Origin: Geothrix limicola
GTDB lineage: Bacteria > Acidobacteriota > Holophagae > Holophagales > Holophagaceae
Assembly: GCF_030268085.1 (NCBI RefSeq)
Contig: NZ_BSDE01000005.1
Location: 1-64,000 of the forward strand
Length of the DNA stretch: 64,000 bases
Reading direction: 5' to 3'
A program made the translations under genes and the position numbers. Below the pieces are notes generated by a model. The model saw only the letters and a program-made list of their open reading frames with translations. It was not told the origin of the DNA and did no database searches. This document shows, one piece after another, positions 1 through 8,127 of the stretch (position 1 is the first letter of the stretch; each line of letters begins with the position of its first letter).

Positions 1-325
1 TCAAAGACGCCCCCATGCTCCTCAGCATGGCCCAGAACGGCCTCTCAGCCCTTCCTGACACCTCGCAGCCTCAACCGCGCAGACATTCAGACTATCACCC
101 TCATCCTAAAGTGCAAGAGAAAATTTCCGCGGCCCTGCTACGTCTACGAGGCTCGCCTCGAAAAAGCCAAGCAAATCAGGGATTCCTCGGGGAATGAGTC
201 CCAGGGCCGGACTGGGCTTCGCGAGGCACTCATCTCTGGACCGCCGGCCCACAGTCACCCAAAAACCCTTCTCATTCCTGGCTTGGATCCTTGCCGTAGG
301 ATATCCCTCCACAAGGAGAAAGCCT
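1..325. other. Upstream region of trmFO without a confident gene
   Basis: No reading frame here can be supported as a gene. A 60-codon frame at 15-197 has no ribosome binding site, no recognisable domain and an unusual His/Pro/Gln-rich composition. A second plus frame is open from base 1 to about 390, so the tail of a gene entering from the left cannot be excluded. The only clear signal is the AAGGAGA ribosome binding site at about 313-319 that serves trmFO. Confidence 0.4.
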
Positions 326-1672
326 GTGATCCACATCGTCGGGGCGGGACTGGCTGGTTCGGAAGCCGCATGGCAATTGGCTTCACGGGGCCATGAAGTG
401 CTCCTCACTGAAATGCGCCCGCGCTGGACCACCCCGGCGCACACCACGGACCAGGCCGCCGAGATGGTGTGCTCGAACTCCTTCAAGAGCGACGATCCTG
501 CCTCTGCCACCGGCATCCTGAAGGCCGAAATGAAACGGATGGACTCGCTGATCCTCCACTGCGCCGAAGCCACTCGGGTGCCTGCGGGCAACAGCCTTGC
601 CGTCGATCGGAACGCCTTCTCTGAGCTGGTGACCCGAACCCTCAAGGGCCATCCGGGCATCCGATGGCAAGAAGCCCAGGTGACCGAACTGGACCTTTCA
701 TCCCAGACCATTCTCGCCACGGGTCCGCTCACCTCCGAACCCCTTGCGGCCTGGCTGGCCTCGACCACAGGCTGCGGGCAGCTGCACTTCTACGACGCCA
801 TCGCGCCCATCGTCGAACGCGACAGCATTGACATGGATATCGCCTGGATGGCCGCCCGCTATGACAAGGGAGGCCCCGACTTCATCAACTGCCCGCTCGA
901 CAAGACCCAGTACGAGCGGTTTCTGGACGCGCTCATCGCGGCAGAACGGGTGCCCCTGCATGAAGTGGACACGCCTTATTTCGAGGCCTGCCTGCCCATC
1001 GAGGTCATGGCCGACCGGGGACGGGAAACCCTGAGGCACGGCCCCATGAAGCCCGTGGGACTGGATGATCCTCGAACGGGTCGGTGGCCGCACGCGGTCG
1101 TGCAGCTGCGCCAGGACACCCTGGCAGGTGAACATTTCAACCTCGTGGGCTTCCAGACCCGCCTCAAGTGGGGCGCCCAGAGGGAGGTCTTCAACCTCAT
1201 CCCGGGCCTCGCACAGGCTGAATACGCGCGGTTCGGAAGCATCCACCGGAACACCTACATCCAGGCTCCGTCCATTCTGAATGCGACATTGAATGTCAAA
1301 TCTACCCCGCAGCTTTGGGTCGCGGGCCAGCTCTCTGGCGTGGAAGGCTATCTCGAATCCGCCGCGGGCGGCCTGGCGGCGGCCTTCGCGGTGGACCGCG
1401 CCGCTCGCGGACTGGCGCCGCTTCCCTTCCCTCCCGAAACCGTCCTGGGCAGCCTCCTCCACTACCTGGCCAACGCCTCCGCCAAGGATTTCGGCCCCAC
1501 CAACGCCATGCTCGGGCTCCTCCCGCCCCTGCCCGAAGGTGAGGTGGATGTCCGGGGCCTGAAGCGGGCCGGTGGCCTGCGTGCAGTCAAAGTGGCCAAA
1601 GGCGAGGCCCACCGGAAGCGCGCGCTGGCCGCCCTTGAGTCCTTCTTGGGGACGGCCGATCAGGCCATGTAA
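326..1672 (+). CDS. trmFO: Methylenetetrahydrofolate-tRNA-(uracil-5-)-methyltransferase TrmFO
   Basis: Flavoprotein that makes 5-methyluridine at position 54 of tRNA using methylene-tetrahydrofolate and FAD. The 448-residue product opens with the FAD-binding GAGLAGSEAAW motif (residues 6-16), followed by EMRP. Cys49, in MVCSNSFKSDDP, and Cys189, in FINCPLDK, match the two conserved family cysteines. I chose the GTG at 326 because it puts the FAD motif at the N-terminus as in the family and lies 6 nt after AAGGAGA; the open frame extends upstream to 194 but that part has no homology signal. The 3' end overlaps the convergent flgL by 13 bp. Identification is secure. Confidence 0.96.
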   Translation: MIHIVGAGLAGSEAAWQLASRGHEVLLTEMRPRWTTPAHTTDQAAEMVCSNSFKSDDPASATGILKAEMKRMDSLILHCAEATRVPAGNSLAVDRNAFSELVTRTLKGHPGIRWQEAQVTELDLSSQTILATGPLTSEPLAAWLASTTGCGQLHFYDAIAPIVERDSIDMDIAWMAARYDKGGPDFINCPLDKTQYERFLDALIAAERVPLHEVDTPYFEACLPIEVMADRGRETLRHGPMKPVGLDDPRTGRWPHAVVQLRQDTLAGEHFNLVGFQTRLKWGAQREVFNLIPGLAQAEYARFGSIHRNTYIQAPSILNATLNVKSTPQLWVAGQLSGVEGYLESAAGGLAAAFAVDRAARGLAPLPFPPETVLGSLLHYLANASAKDFGPTNAMLGLLPPLPEGEVDVRGLKRAGGLRAVKVAKGEAHRKRALAALESFLGTADQAM

Positions 1673-2565
1673 TCGAAGAGGCTCGTCTTGTTGGCCTTTG
1701 CCAACACGTTCAGCGTGGCCGATTGGATCGTCTGGTCCGTCGAGTACTCGGTGGCAGCCTTCGCAAAATCCGTATCCTGCAGGTTGTTCTGCAGGTCCTG
1801 CAGGTTCACGTTGAACCCGGTCAGGGTGTCCTTGAGGTTGATCAGCTGCGACTGCCGGCCGCCGAGGTCGGTCTGAACCTTGAGCAGGTTGTTCAGGCTG
1901 TTCTGCAGGTTCGTGGTGGCAGTGGCGACGAGAGCAGCATTATTGGTGGCCATGCCATCCCGGAGATCCGTGACCGCCTTGAAAAGGTCCGTGGTCGAGC
2001 CCTGGCCTCCCGCGCCGAAGAACACCGTGTCGCCAGGGATGTTGGTCGCAATGGTCGTCGTGGCCGTCACAGACAGGTTGACGGTGCCGGAGTTCCCCCA
2101 GTAGTTGATGGGGCCAGCCGGCGGCGCCGCATCCTCGAAGGGGAGGGGATGGGCGGCCGTCCCAAGCGTCTGAGTGCCCGCGAAGATGTACTTCCCCTGG
2201 ACCTGGGTGTTCGCCAGACCCAGCAGGCTGGTCCGGATCGCATCGATCTCCGGGGCCGACGCAGAGCTGACCGTCACAGCCAGCTCCTGCAGCCGTTCCA
2301 CATCGTTGATGGCCGAAGACACGACGTCCTCGGAGGTCGTCAGGAATCCCATCGCCGCATCGCCCTGCTTGACGAACTGGGTATTCGATTTCATGGATGT
2401 CCCGAGATCGAGGATCGAGGCCGCGGCGGCGGGATCATCACCCGGGCTCGTGAGACGGTTTCCCGTCGCAATGCGGGTCTGGTTCTGAACCAGCCGTGCC
2501 TGGGTCCGCTCCAGATCCAGAAGGGTCTGTCGGGTCTGGGTGGTGCTGGGGGTTCTCAGAGACAT
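1660..2565 (-). CDS. flgL: Flagellar hook-filament junction protein FlgL (HAP3)
   Basis: Forms the junction between hook and filament outside the cell. The 301-residue product has the flagellin-type N-terminal coiled coil (residues about 5-60, containing RIATGNRLTSPGDDPAAAA) and the matching C-terminal helix ending in a flagellin-like segment rich in Gln, Ala and Asn. The middle is Thr/Gly/Ala-rich and variable, as usual in FlgL. It is the last gene of the flagellar operon and lies 19 bp after flgK. The upstream GGCAGGTGATAC gives a weak ribosome binding site. Its 3' end overlaps convergent trmFO by 13 bp, so no separate terminator fits between them. Confidence 0.93.
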   Translation of the reverse strand: MSLRTPSTTQTRQTLLDLERTQARLVQNQTRIATGNRLTSPGDDPAAAASILDLGTSMKSNTQFVKQGDAAMGFLTTSEDVVSSAINDVERLQELAVTVSSASAPEIDAIRTSLLGLANTQVQGKYIFAGTQTLGTAAHPLPFEDAAPPAGPINYWGNSGTVNLSVTATTTIATNIPGDTVFFGAGGQGSTTDLFKAVTDLRDGMATNNAALVATATTNLQNSLNNLLKVQTDLGGRQSQLINLKDTLTGFNVNLQDLQNNLQDTDFAKAATEYSTDQTIQSATLNVLAKANKTSLFDYMA

Positions 2566-2584
2566 GTATCACCTGCCTTCAGGC

Positions 2585-4066
2585 TCATTGACCGAACTGG
2601 GTCACCAGCTGTTCGGTGAGCTGGTTGATCACGCTGAGAAAGCGCGCGGAGGCCTGGTAACCGCGCTGGAGGTTCATCATGTTGGCCGCCTCCTCGTTCA
2701 GATCCACGCCGGAGATGCTGTCCCGCTGGTTCTGCAGCGCCGTGACCAGGTTCTGTTGGGTGGTGCTTTGGGTGTGGTAAGACTGGGACTGGGTGCCGAC
2801 GTCGCTGACGAGGCTGCCCACCACGCTGCTGAAGGGCCCCGCATCGGTGATTCCATCCCCGTTCGTATCCACCGTGCTCGTCGCCGTCTGCAGGTTGCCG
2901 ATGGCATTGGCCCGGGCGTTGTCGCCCTGGGCCCCGGCCACACCGGCGGCCGCAATGAGAGAGGGATTGCCCACGATGGCCGCATTGACCGAGAGCGCGT
3001 TCACCATGCCCTTGTAGAAGGTCGCCGCCGAGACAGTGGTGGGAAGGCCCGTGCCACCATTCGCCACGCCGCTCTGGAAGAAATCATTGCCCGTGGTCAC
3101 GCCGTCAGCCGCGAATCCCGTCCGGTGCAACTGGTTCACCTGCCTGGCGACGCCGGCGGCGATCTGATCCAGCTGCCGCTGGAACCCCGCGAGGATGTTG
3201 TCCCGCAGGTCCAGCTTGCCGCCCAGTTGCCCATCCTTGATGCCGGCGGTCACATCCACCACCGTGCCGCCCATGACCGATTGCACGGCGAGGTGGTTAT
3301 CCAGCGCCGCCCCACCGGGAGAGGTCTGCAACTTGTAGGCGCTGCTGCCGCTGACAAGCACCCCGGCGCCCGTGTCCAGGGTGATCTGGTACTCGCCCTT
3401 GGAGCCTTCGAACACACTGATGCCCACCAATCCGGCGAGCTGATCGGTCAGGGCCTTCCGCTGGTCGCGGGCGTCGTTGTTGGCTCCCGGGTCGCTTTCG
3501 GTGGTGATCTGCTGATTCAGCTCGGCGATCTGGGATGTCAGGTTGTTCACCTGGGTCACCAGGCTGCCCACGGCCTGATCGGCGCTGTTCCGCTGATCAT
3601 CCAGCAGCCGGTACTGGGACTGGAGTCCCGTGATCATCGCCTGGGCCTTCCCCACCACGTTGGTCCGGAGGGCGGCGCTCTCCGGCTGGGCAGCCAGGGA
3701 TTGGAAGCTCTGAAAGAAGGACTGGATCTGGGCCGCGATGCCCGTGTCGCTCGTGTCTCCCACGACATTCGCGATCGCGTTGACCCCTGAATAGCGCTCC
3801 TCGGCCCCCGCCTGGCGGGCCGATTCGCGGTAGATCTGCAGGTCCAGGAATTTGTCCCGGACGCCTTGGACGCTGTTCAACGAGACGCCGGTCCCGAAGT
3901 AGATCTGCCCCTGGGGCTGGGCCTGGTTGGCGATCAAATCGGCGCGTTGCCGCGTGTAGCCGGGCGTATTCACGTTCGCAATGTTGTGGCCCACCACCCC
4001 GAGGGCCGCCTGCTGCGCCTGCAGGCCCGAGAGTCCGATGTAGAGGCTTGCGTTGAGTCCGGGCAT
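2585..4066 (-). CDS. flgK: Flagellar hook-associated protein FlgK (HAP1)
   Basis: First of the two hook-filament junction proteins, exported by the flagellar type III apparatus. The 493-residue product begins with the family signature LNASLYIGLSGLQAQQAALG and then NIANVNTPGYTRQR, and ends with the C-terminal flagellar rod/hook motif (NLNEEAANMMNLQRGYQASARFL type). The start at 4066 was chosen from this signature and from AAAAGG 8 nt upstream; the same frame stays open to 4489 but that stretch overlaps the preceding flgN-like gene. Only 2 bp separate it from the flgN-like stop, so the two are probably translationally coupled, as expected for chaperone and cargo. Confidence 0.95.
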   Translation of the reverse strand: MPGLNASLYIGLSGLQAQQAALGVVGHNIANVNTPGYTRQRADLIANQAQPQGQIYFGTGVSLNSVQGVRDKFLDLQIYRESARQAGAEERYSGVNAIANVVGDTSDTGIAAQIQSFFQSFQSLAAQPESAALRTNVVGKAQAMITGLQSQYRLLDDQRNSADQAVGSLVTQVNNLTSQIAELNQQITTESDPGANNDARDQRKALTDQLAGLVGISVFEGSKGEYQITLDTGAGVLVSGSSAYKLQTSPGGAALDNHLAVQSVMGGTVVDVTAGIKDGQLGGKLDLRDNILAGFQRQLDQIAAGVARQVNQLHRTGFAADGVTTGNDFFQSGVANGGTGLPTTVSAATFYKGMVNALSVNAAIVGNPSLIAAAGVAGAQGDNARANAIGNLQTATSTVDTNGDGITDAGPFSSVVGSLVSDVGTQSQSYHTQSTTQQNLVTALQNQRDSISGVDLNEEAANMMNLQRGYQASARFLSVINQLTEQLVTQFGQ

Positions 4067-4068
4067 GG

Positions 4069-4365
4069 CTACACCTTTTCCTGCAGGCGGGGCGCGAGCG
4101 CCGGAGCCTCGGCCTGGAGCCCTCCCCTGCCATAGGAAGGCGATCCGGATAGGCCAGCGAGGGTCGCGCGCAGCGGGGATTGAAGGCCGATGAGCAGCGT
4201 CTGGATCGAGGCAATGCGCTGTTTCAGCACCAGGGCGCTCTTCAGGTCCTCGGGCCACCAGACCAGCTCCGACCACCGGATGCTGGAGAGCAGGGCCGAA
4301 GGATCTTCGCCTTCGATCAGCTTTTCCTCGAGCGCATCCAAGAGTTCGGGCACGGCATGCAGCAT
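4069..4365 (-). CDS. flgN: FlgN-like flagellar export chaperone
   Basis: A 98-residue, largely helical, Leu/Glu-rich cytoplasmic protein placed directly before flgK with a 2-bp gap. FlgN-family proteins bind the C-terminal tails of FlgK and FlgL and keep them export-competent. Sequence similarity alone is weak for this fast-evolving family; the call rests on size, helical heptad-like pattern (VPELLDALEEKLIEG, LKSALVLKQRIASIQTLL) and position between flgM and flgK, the usual location. The C-terminal 25 residues are Gly/Pro/Ala-rich and probably disordered. Confidence 0.62.
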   Translation of the reverse strand: MLHAVPELLDALEEKLIEGEDPSALLSSIRWSELVWWPEDLKSALVLKQRIASIQTLLIGLQSPLRATLAGLSGSPSYGRGGLQAEAPALAPRLQEKV

Positions 4366-4397
4366 GGAAGACCTCCTCCCGGGTTCCTGGGCAAGCC

Positions 4398-4715
4398 TCA
4401 GGCCAAGAGGTCCAGGTGCATCCGGGCACCGTCTGCCGAGGTCTCCTCCGACTCTTCCCCGGGAAGGTCCTCCGAAGCTCCGGTCCCATGTCGTCGCTGC
4501 TGCTCGGCTTGTTCCTGATTGCCCTGTTCGGGCAGCTTCAGACCCTCGGTTTCAGACACATCCGACACATCGTGCATGGCCTCCGCCAGCCGGGCATCGA
4601 AAGCCTGCCGACGGGCCTGTTCCCGCTGCACCTGGGCCCCGCCCTCCATGGCCTGCCTCACCGTCTCGACGGCGGCGGTCTGGAGTATCTGGCGTTGTCC
4701 CAGGGGACTGATCAT
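4398..4715 (-). CDS. Hypothetical protein in flagellar operon
   Basis: 105 residues, not recognised. The first half is probably helical (ILQTAAVETVRQAMEGG, then an Arg/Gln/Ala-rich stretch), the second half acidic and Gln/Glu/Ser-rich, probably disordered. No signal peptide, membrane segment or cysteine. It starts 24 bp after flgM and ends 32 bp before the flgN-like gene on the same strand, so it is co-transcribed with the hook-junction genes. Possible roles are a small chaperone, a hook-length or export accessory, or a regulator of FlgM; nothing in the sequence decides among these. Confidence 0.6.
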   Translation of the reverse strand: MISPLGQRQILQTAAVETVRQAMEGGAQVQREQARRQAFDARLAEAMHDVSDVSETEGLKLPEQGNQEQAEQQRRHGTGASEDLPGEESEETSADGARMHLDLLA

Positions 4716-4739
4716 GCCCTCACCACGAGGGCCTGGGGG

Positions 4740-5042
4740 CTAGGAATGGCGTCCCTGCGCCATGTGTTCCTTGATGAGCCCTTCGGCCACGGCCTCTCCG
4801 TCGGGGTTGTAGGAATCGGCATCCAGACGGTTCTTGATGGCTTCGACCTTCTCCATCCGGATGTCCGGCACCACGGCCAGAGCCTCCTGGGCTACGGCCA
4901 CGAGCCGTGCCGCGGAAGAAACCTGGACCGCATCCGACGCGGAAGCCGAAGCGACTGGAGCCGACGCAGGCGTGGAGGACGTTTTGGGTCCCGTCGCGCT
5001 CTGGGTGCTGCCGACACCACTCGTTTTACCGCTCACGCGCAT
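4740..5042 (-). CDS. flgM: Anti-sigma-28 factor FlgM
   Basis: Holds the flagellar sigma factor FliA inactive until the hook is complete, and is then exported. The 100-residue product has the typical disordered Ser/Ala/Thr-rich N-terminal half and the sigma-28-binding C-terminal half (VSSAARLVAVAQEAL, then MEKVEAIKNRLDADSYNPDGEAVAEGLI). The spacing of V-x-x-IK-x-R-DA-Y is the FlgM signature. I prefer ATG at 5042, preceded by GAGG with 5-nt spacing, over the GTG two codons earlier. It starts 2 bp after the flgJ stop. Its operon also encodes two late junction proteins, FlgK and FlgL, consistent with checkpoint control. Confidence 0.9.
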   Translation of the reverse strand: MRVSGKTSGVGSTQSATGPKTSSTPASAPVASASASDAVQVSSAARLVAVAQEALAVVPDIRMEKVEAIKNRLDADSYNPDGEAVAEGLIKEHMAQGRHS

Positions 5043-5044
5043 AT

Positions 5045-5419
5045 TCACCTCGACAAAGTCCTATCGGCAGTTTGCCAAGAACCTTCAACACCCTGGAGGT
5101 TCTTTTTCACAGCCGCGGCCTCAGACTGAGCCCAGGAGGCCTTCAGGCGGTCCGCCAGACCCCATCCGTGGCCGGACGAGACGGCACGATCGACCACGGC
5201 CTGGTCCATCAGGTATTCATAGGTGGAGCGGGATTGGCCCGAATCACCAAACAATCCCGAAGGCTGAATGGTCTTGCGCATGGTCTGGAAGAGCAGCCCC
5301 ATCAAAAGGCCTTCGAATTGGCGAGCGGCTTTCTCGGTTTTTTCGTTGGCATCCGGCAGAGCCTTCGCCCCCTGGGCCTGGGCCAGGGGGTCGACGGCGG
5401 GAAGGCCCTGGGCGATCAC
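5045..5419 (-). CDS. flgJ: Rod-binding protein, FlgJ N-terminal domain only
   Basis: Rod-cap/rod-binding domain that assists assembly of the flagellar rod in the periplasm. The 124-residue product contains the rod-binding signature AARQFEGLLMGLLFQTMRKT and the following YEYLMDQAVVDRAVSSGHGWGLAD. It lacks the C-terminal muramidase (glucosaminidase) domain present in enterobacterial FlgJ (about 310 residues), so peptidoglycan cleavage must be supplied by another protein; single-domain FlgJ is common outside gamma-proteobacteria. Its ATG overlaps the flgI stop in ATGA, which indicates coupled translation. Confidence 0.9.
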   Translation of the reverse strand: MIAQGLPAVDPLAQAQGAKALPDANEKTEKAARQFEGLLMGLLFQTMRKTIQPSGLFGDSGQSRSTYEYLMDQAVVDRAVSSGHGWGLADRLKASWAQSEAAAVKKNLQGVEGSWQTADRTLSR

Positions 5420-6525
5420 AGGACCCTCAGGTCGGCCTGAAGGGCGCCGGCTTCCTTGATGGCCTGGAGGATGGCCACCAGGTCGCGGGGACTGACGCCC
5501 ATGCCGTTCAGCAGTTCGGCCAATTTGCCCACGCTGACTCCCGGCTCGACCGTCACGGTCTTGGGCTTCTCCTCGACCGCGGTGACATCCTTCTTCGTCG
5601 CAGTAACCGTCTTGCCCTGACTCAAGGGAGCCGGCTGACTCACGAGGGGCGTGGAACTCACCATGATGCTCAACCCTCCCTGGACGATGCTCACGGCGCC
5701 GATACGGACATCCGAGCCGAGGATGACGGTCCCTGTCTTCTCATTCACCACCACCCGGGCACGAGGTTGCAGCTGCACGTTCAGGTTCTCCAGCCGCGCC
5801 ACCAGTTCGACAGCCCTTCCCTCGAACTCCTTGGGGATCTTCAGTTCCACGGTGCGGGCATCCAGGGGATGCGCCACCTTTTCGCCCAGTTCCTCATTGA
5901 TGGCATGCACCACGCGGACGGCGGTGGTGAAATCCTCCTCCACCAGGCTGTAGCGCAGGGTCGCACGGCCGTTGAAATCACCGCCCACCTCGCGCTCGAT
6001 GATGCCTCCGTCCGGCACGCGCCCCACGGTGGGATGGTTCTTGACCACCGAGGCACCCCCTGCCGACGCGCTGAATCCCCCGACCAGCAGCGGCCCCTGG
6101 GCCACCGCATAGGTCAGGCCATCGGGGCCCTGCAAGGCAGTCATCAGGAGCGTCCCACCCGCCAGAGATTTCGCGTCGCCCGTGCTCGACACCGTCACGT
6201 CCAAACGCGAGCCCGCCCGGGAGAAGGGCGGCAGCTCGGCCGTTACCATGACGGCCGCCACGTTCTTCACCTTCACCTGGACGGGGTTGACCGTCAGGCC
6301 CTGACGCGACATGAGGTTCGTGAGCGACTGGACCGTGAACTTGGTCTGATCCTTGTCGCCGGTCCCATCCAAGCCCACCACCACCCCGTATCCAAGCAGC
6401 TGGTTGCCCCGCACGCCCTGAAGCCGGGCCACGTCCCGAAGCTTGGATTCGACCTTCTTTTCGACCTTGGCAGTCTCGGCCCCGCAGAGGGCCAGGGCCG
6501 CCAGAAAGAGCGCAGCGACTCGCAT
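5416..6525 (-). CDS. flgI: Flagellar P-ring protein FlgI
   Basis: Forms the P-ring bushing around the flagellar rod in the peptidoglycan layer. The 369-residue length is typical. A Sec signal peptide covers about residues 1-16 (MRVAALFLAALALCGA). The family signature follows: LQGVRGNQLLGYGVVVGLDGTGD, then LPPFSRAGSRLDVTVSSTGDAKSLAGGTLLMT. The C-terminal signature VSVGKLAELLNGMGVSPRDL with EAGALQA close behind is also present. A 25-residue Lys/Thr/Val-rich linker before the C-terminal block is longer than usual. Located between flgH (9 bp) and flgJ (4-bp overlap). Confidence 0.97.
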   Translation of the reverse strand: MRVAALFLAALALCGAETAKVEKKVESKLRDVARLQGVRGNQLLGYGVVVGLDGTGDKDQTKFTVQSLTNLMSRQGLTVNPVQVKVKNVAAVMVTAELPPFSRAGSRLDVTVSSTGDAKSLAGGTLLMTALQGPDGLTYAVAQGPLLVGGFSASAGGASVVKNHPTVGRVPDGGIIEREVGGDFNGRATLRYSLVEEDFTTAVRVVHAINEELGEKVAHPLDARTVELKIPKEFEGRAVELVARLENLNVQLQPRARVVVNEKTGTVILGSDVRIGAVSIVQGGLSIMVSSTPLVSQPAPLSQGKTVTATKKDVTAVEEKPKTVTVEPGVSVGKLAELLNGMGVSPRDLVAILQAIKEAGALQADLRVL

Positions 6526-6534
6526 GGAAACCTC

Positions 6535-7206
6535 CTAGAAGGGCCAGATGTAGGCCAGGAGCCGGCTGATGTAGCCCGGCTTCAACGTTTCGTCCACCAC
6601 ACCCTGACCGCCGTACCCGACGCGCAACTCAGCCACCTGACCAGAGGTGATGGTGTTGGTGGCGTCGAGCATGTGCGGATCCAGCATGCCGGCCACGTAG
6701 AGCCGCTGGGTTTCATTGTTCAGCTGGATGTCGCGGAAACCTTCGAAGATGAGGTTGCCGTTGCCCACCACCTTCACCACCCGCGCGGTCACGGTCGTTG
6801 TGAACGTGGCGCTGCGCCCCGTGGTCCCGGTGCCCGCGTACTTGTTGGTGGTGGCAGTGGATTTATCCGAGGTGCTGCTGCCGATCCCGAATCCGGCGAG
6901 TGCCCCGAAGAGGGTGGGGCTGCTCAATTTGTTGCTGCCAGCCCGGTTCGTCGCGACATCGGCCTTGGTGATGGCATTGGTGCTTTCGCTGATCTTCAGG
7001 GTCACTAGATCATTCACCCTGTACGCACGCAGGTCGGCGATCACCGGCCGATCCCGCCAGAGGCTGCCCTCGTTCAGCGCCTGCATGGGCGGGGCCTCTT
7101 CCACATAGGGAATGGCGGGTTTCTTGGCCAGGTTGGCATCGTGGCGCTTGGGAAGGGAGCAACCGAATCCCGCGAGCAGCAGGATGATGGGCAGCATTTT
7201 CCGCAT
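6535..7206 (-). CDS. flgH: Flagellar L-ring lipoprotein FlgH
   Basis: Outer-membrane ring subunit of the flagellar basal body. The 223-residue product has a lipoprotein signal with lipobox LAGFGC (Cys16), then the conserved SLWRDRP and YRVNDLVTLKISESTNA blocks, and the C-terminal block with NLIFEGFRDIQLNNETQ and YVAGMLDP. It ends in a hydrophobic aromatic tail (LLAYIWPF). It is the first gene of the flagellar operon in this window; flgG and flgA, often adjacent, are absent. GGAGGT lies 5 nt before the start, and a sigma-54-like promoter (7230-7246) would start transcription about 13 nt before the ATG. Confidence 0.95.
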   Translation of the reverse strand: MRKMLPIILLLAGFGCSLPKRHDANLAKKPAIPYVEEAPPMQALNEGSLWRDRPVIADLRAYRVNDLVTLKISESTNAITKADVATNRAGSNKLSSPTLFGALAGFGIGSSTSDKSTATTNKYAGTGTTGRSATFTTTVTARVVKVVGNGNLIFEGFRDIQLNNETQRLYVAGMLDPHMLDATNTITSGQVAELRVGYGGQGVVDETLKPGYISRLLAYIWPF

Positions 7207-7229
7207 GAGGCACCTCCAAGCCCTTTCAG

Positions 7230-7246
7230 GGCGAGGACGATGCCAA
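7230..7246 (-). promoter_or_regulatory. Candidate sigma-54 (-24/-12) promoter of the flgH operon
   Basis: On the minus strand the sequence reads TTGGCATCGTCCTCGCC. It has the invariant GG and GC separated by 10 nt and agrees with the YTGGCA half of the consensus. The predicted transcription start, about 12 nt past the GC, falls near 7218-7219, leaving a short leader that contains just the GGAGGT ribosome binding site of flgH. Sigma-54 control of ring and hook genes is common in bacteria with hierarchical flagellar regulation. The site sits next to the prmC stop codon. Confidence 0.5.
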
Positions 7247-7250
7247 TCCC

Positions 7251-8081
7251 TCAGGCCAGGGCCACCAGCAGGCGATCATGACCGGCAAAATCCTGATGAA
7301 TCATAGCTTTAGCCCATCCGATACCCATGGCGCGCCGGCACAACTCGCCCCCCTGGCCTGCCCCGATTTCCAGCAGACAGGCTGGGGCCTGCCTTTGCTT
7401 GGCCTGCCGAAGGAGGGCCTCAGAGAGGGCCAAACCCCGATCCGGCGCGAAAAGGGCCGAGGCGGGTTCGAAGCCCAGCTCCCGTTGCAGGGTCGGCTGA
7501 TCCGCCGGATCCACATAGGGCAGGTTGGCCACCACCAGTCCCGTCGGATCCGGAATGGGATCCAGGAGGTTTCCCTCAAAGAACCGCAGGGAGGCCCCCA
7601 GGCTCTGCGCGTTTTCCTTGGCGACCTTCAGGGCCCTGGCGCTTTGATCCGAGGCGGTCACTTGCCAGTCGGTCTCCAGCGCCAGACAGATGCCGATGAT
7701 GCCGCTGCCCGTACCCACATCCACGCAACGATCCACCTTCAGGCGCCGGCCCACGTCCAGGGCCGCCTCCACCAGCAGCTCGGTCTCGGGACGCGGAATC
7801 AGCGTGGCGGGCGTGACTTTGAAGCGGTGGTTCCGGAAGAGGCTCCAGCCCAGGATGTAGGCCCAGGGTTCGCCCTTGCGGCGACGCCGAACCCAGCCAC
7901 TGACGCGCCGCCGGACCTCGGGCGGAACTTCTTCTGTTCCGTGGGCCGCGATCCAGCTTCGAGAAAGGTCCAACCCCTCCTCGAACCACCGGATGCATTC
8001 TGCATGGGCCTCTTCGGGGTCCAGGAACACGGCCAGGGCGGCAGCAAGGTCGAGGCGGAGTTGAAGGTACGTCTGGCCCAT
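7251..8081 (-). CDS. prmC: Peptide chain release factor N5-glutamine methyltransferase PrmC
   Basis: Methylates the GGQ glutamine of release factors RF1 and RF2 using S-adenosylmethionine. The 276-residue product has the N-terminal helical PrmC domain (with GEPWAYILGWSLFRNHRF, the substrate-side signature), LIPRPETELLVE, the SAM motif VDVGTGSGIIGICLA and the catalytic (N)xPY motif as NLPYVD. NPPY is more usual in PrmC; NLPY occurs in some members. The start at 8081 directly follows GGAGGG and a -10-like TAGGCT, suggesting its own promoter rather than read-through from the fumarase genes 46 bp upstream. Confidence 0.93.
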   Translation of the reverse strand: MGQTYLQLRLDLAAALAVFLDPEEAHAECIRWFEEGLDLSRSWIAAHGTEEVPPEVRRRVSGWVRRRRKGEPWAYILGWSLFRNHRFKVTPATLIPRPETELLVEAALDVGRRLKVDRCVDVGTGSGIIGICLALETDWQVTASDQSARALKVAKENAQSLGASLRFFEGNLLDPIPDPTGLVVANLPYVDPADQPTLQRELGFEPASALFAPDRGLALSEALLRQAKQRQAPACLLEIGAGQGGELCRRAMGIGWAKAMIHQDFAGHDRLLVALA

Positions 8082-8087
8082 CCCTCC

Positions 8088-8093
8088 AGCCTA
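8088..8093 (-). promoter_or_regulatory. -10-like hexamer before prmC
   Basis: TAGGCT on the minus strand, followed by 6 nt (GGAGGG) and then the ATG. The distance would place the transcription start at or beside the start codon. No clear -35 is visible. It belongs to a recurring pattern in this window described in the findings. Confidence 0.3.
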
Positions 8094-8127
8094 TCGCGGG
8101 AGGGTTAAATCCAAAACGCCTGCTTTT

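Noticed and set aside
15-197. 60-codon open frame at the left edge
   Set aside because: No ribosome binding site, no recognisable domain and odd composition; a longer open frame in another register overlaps it, so neither can be called a gene.
4834-7008. 724-codon plus-strand open frame
   Set aside because: It is antisense to flgM, flgJ, flgI and flgH, all of which have clear family signatures; its translation is Arg/His/Gly-rich, typical of a shadow frame in GC-rich DNA.
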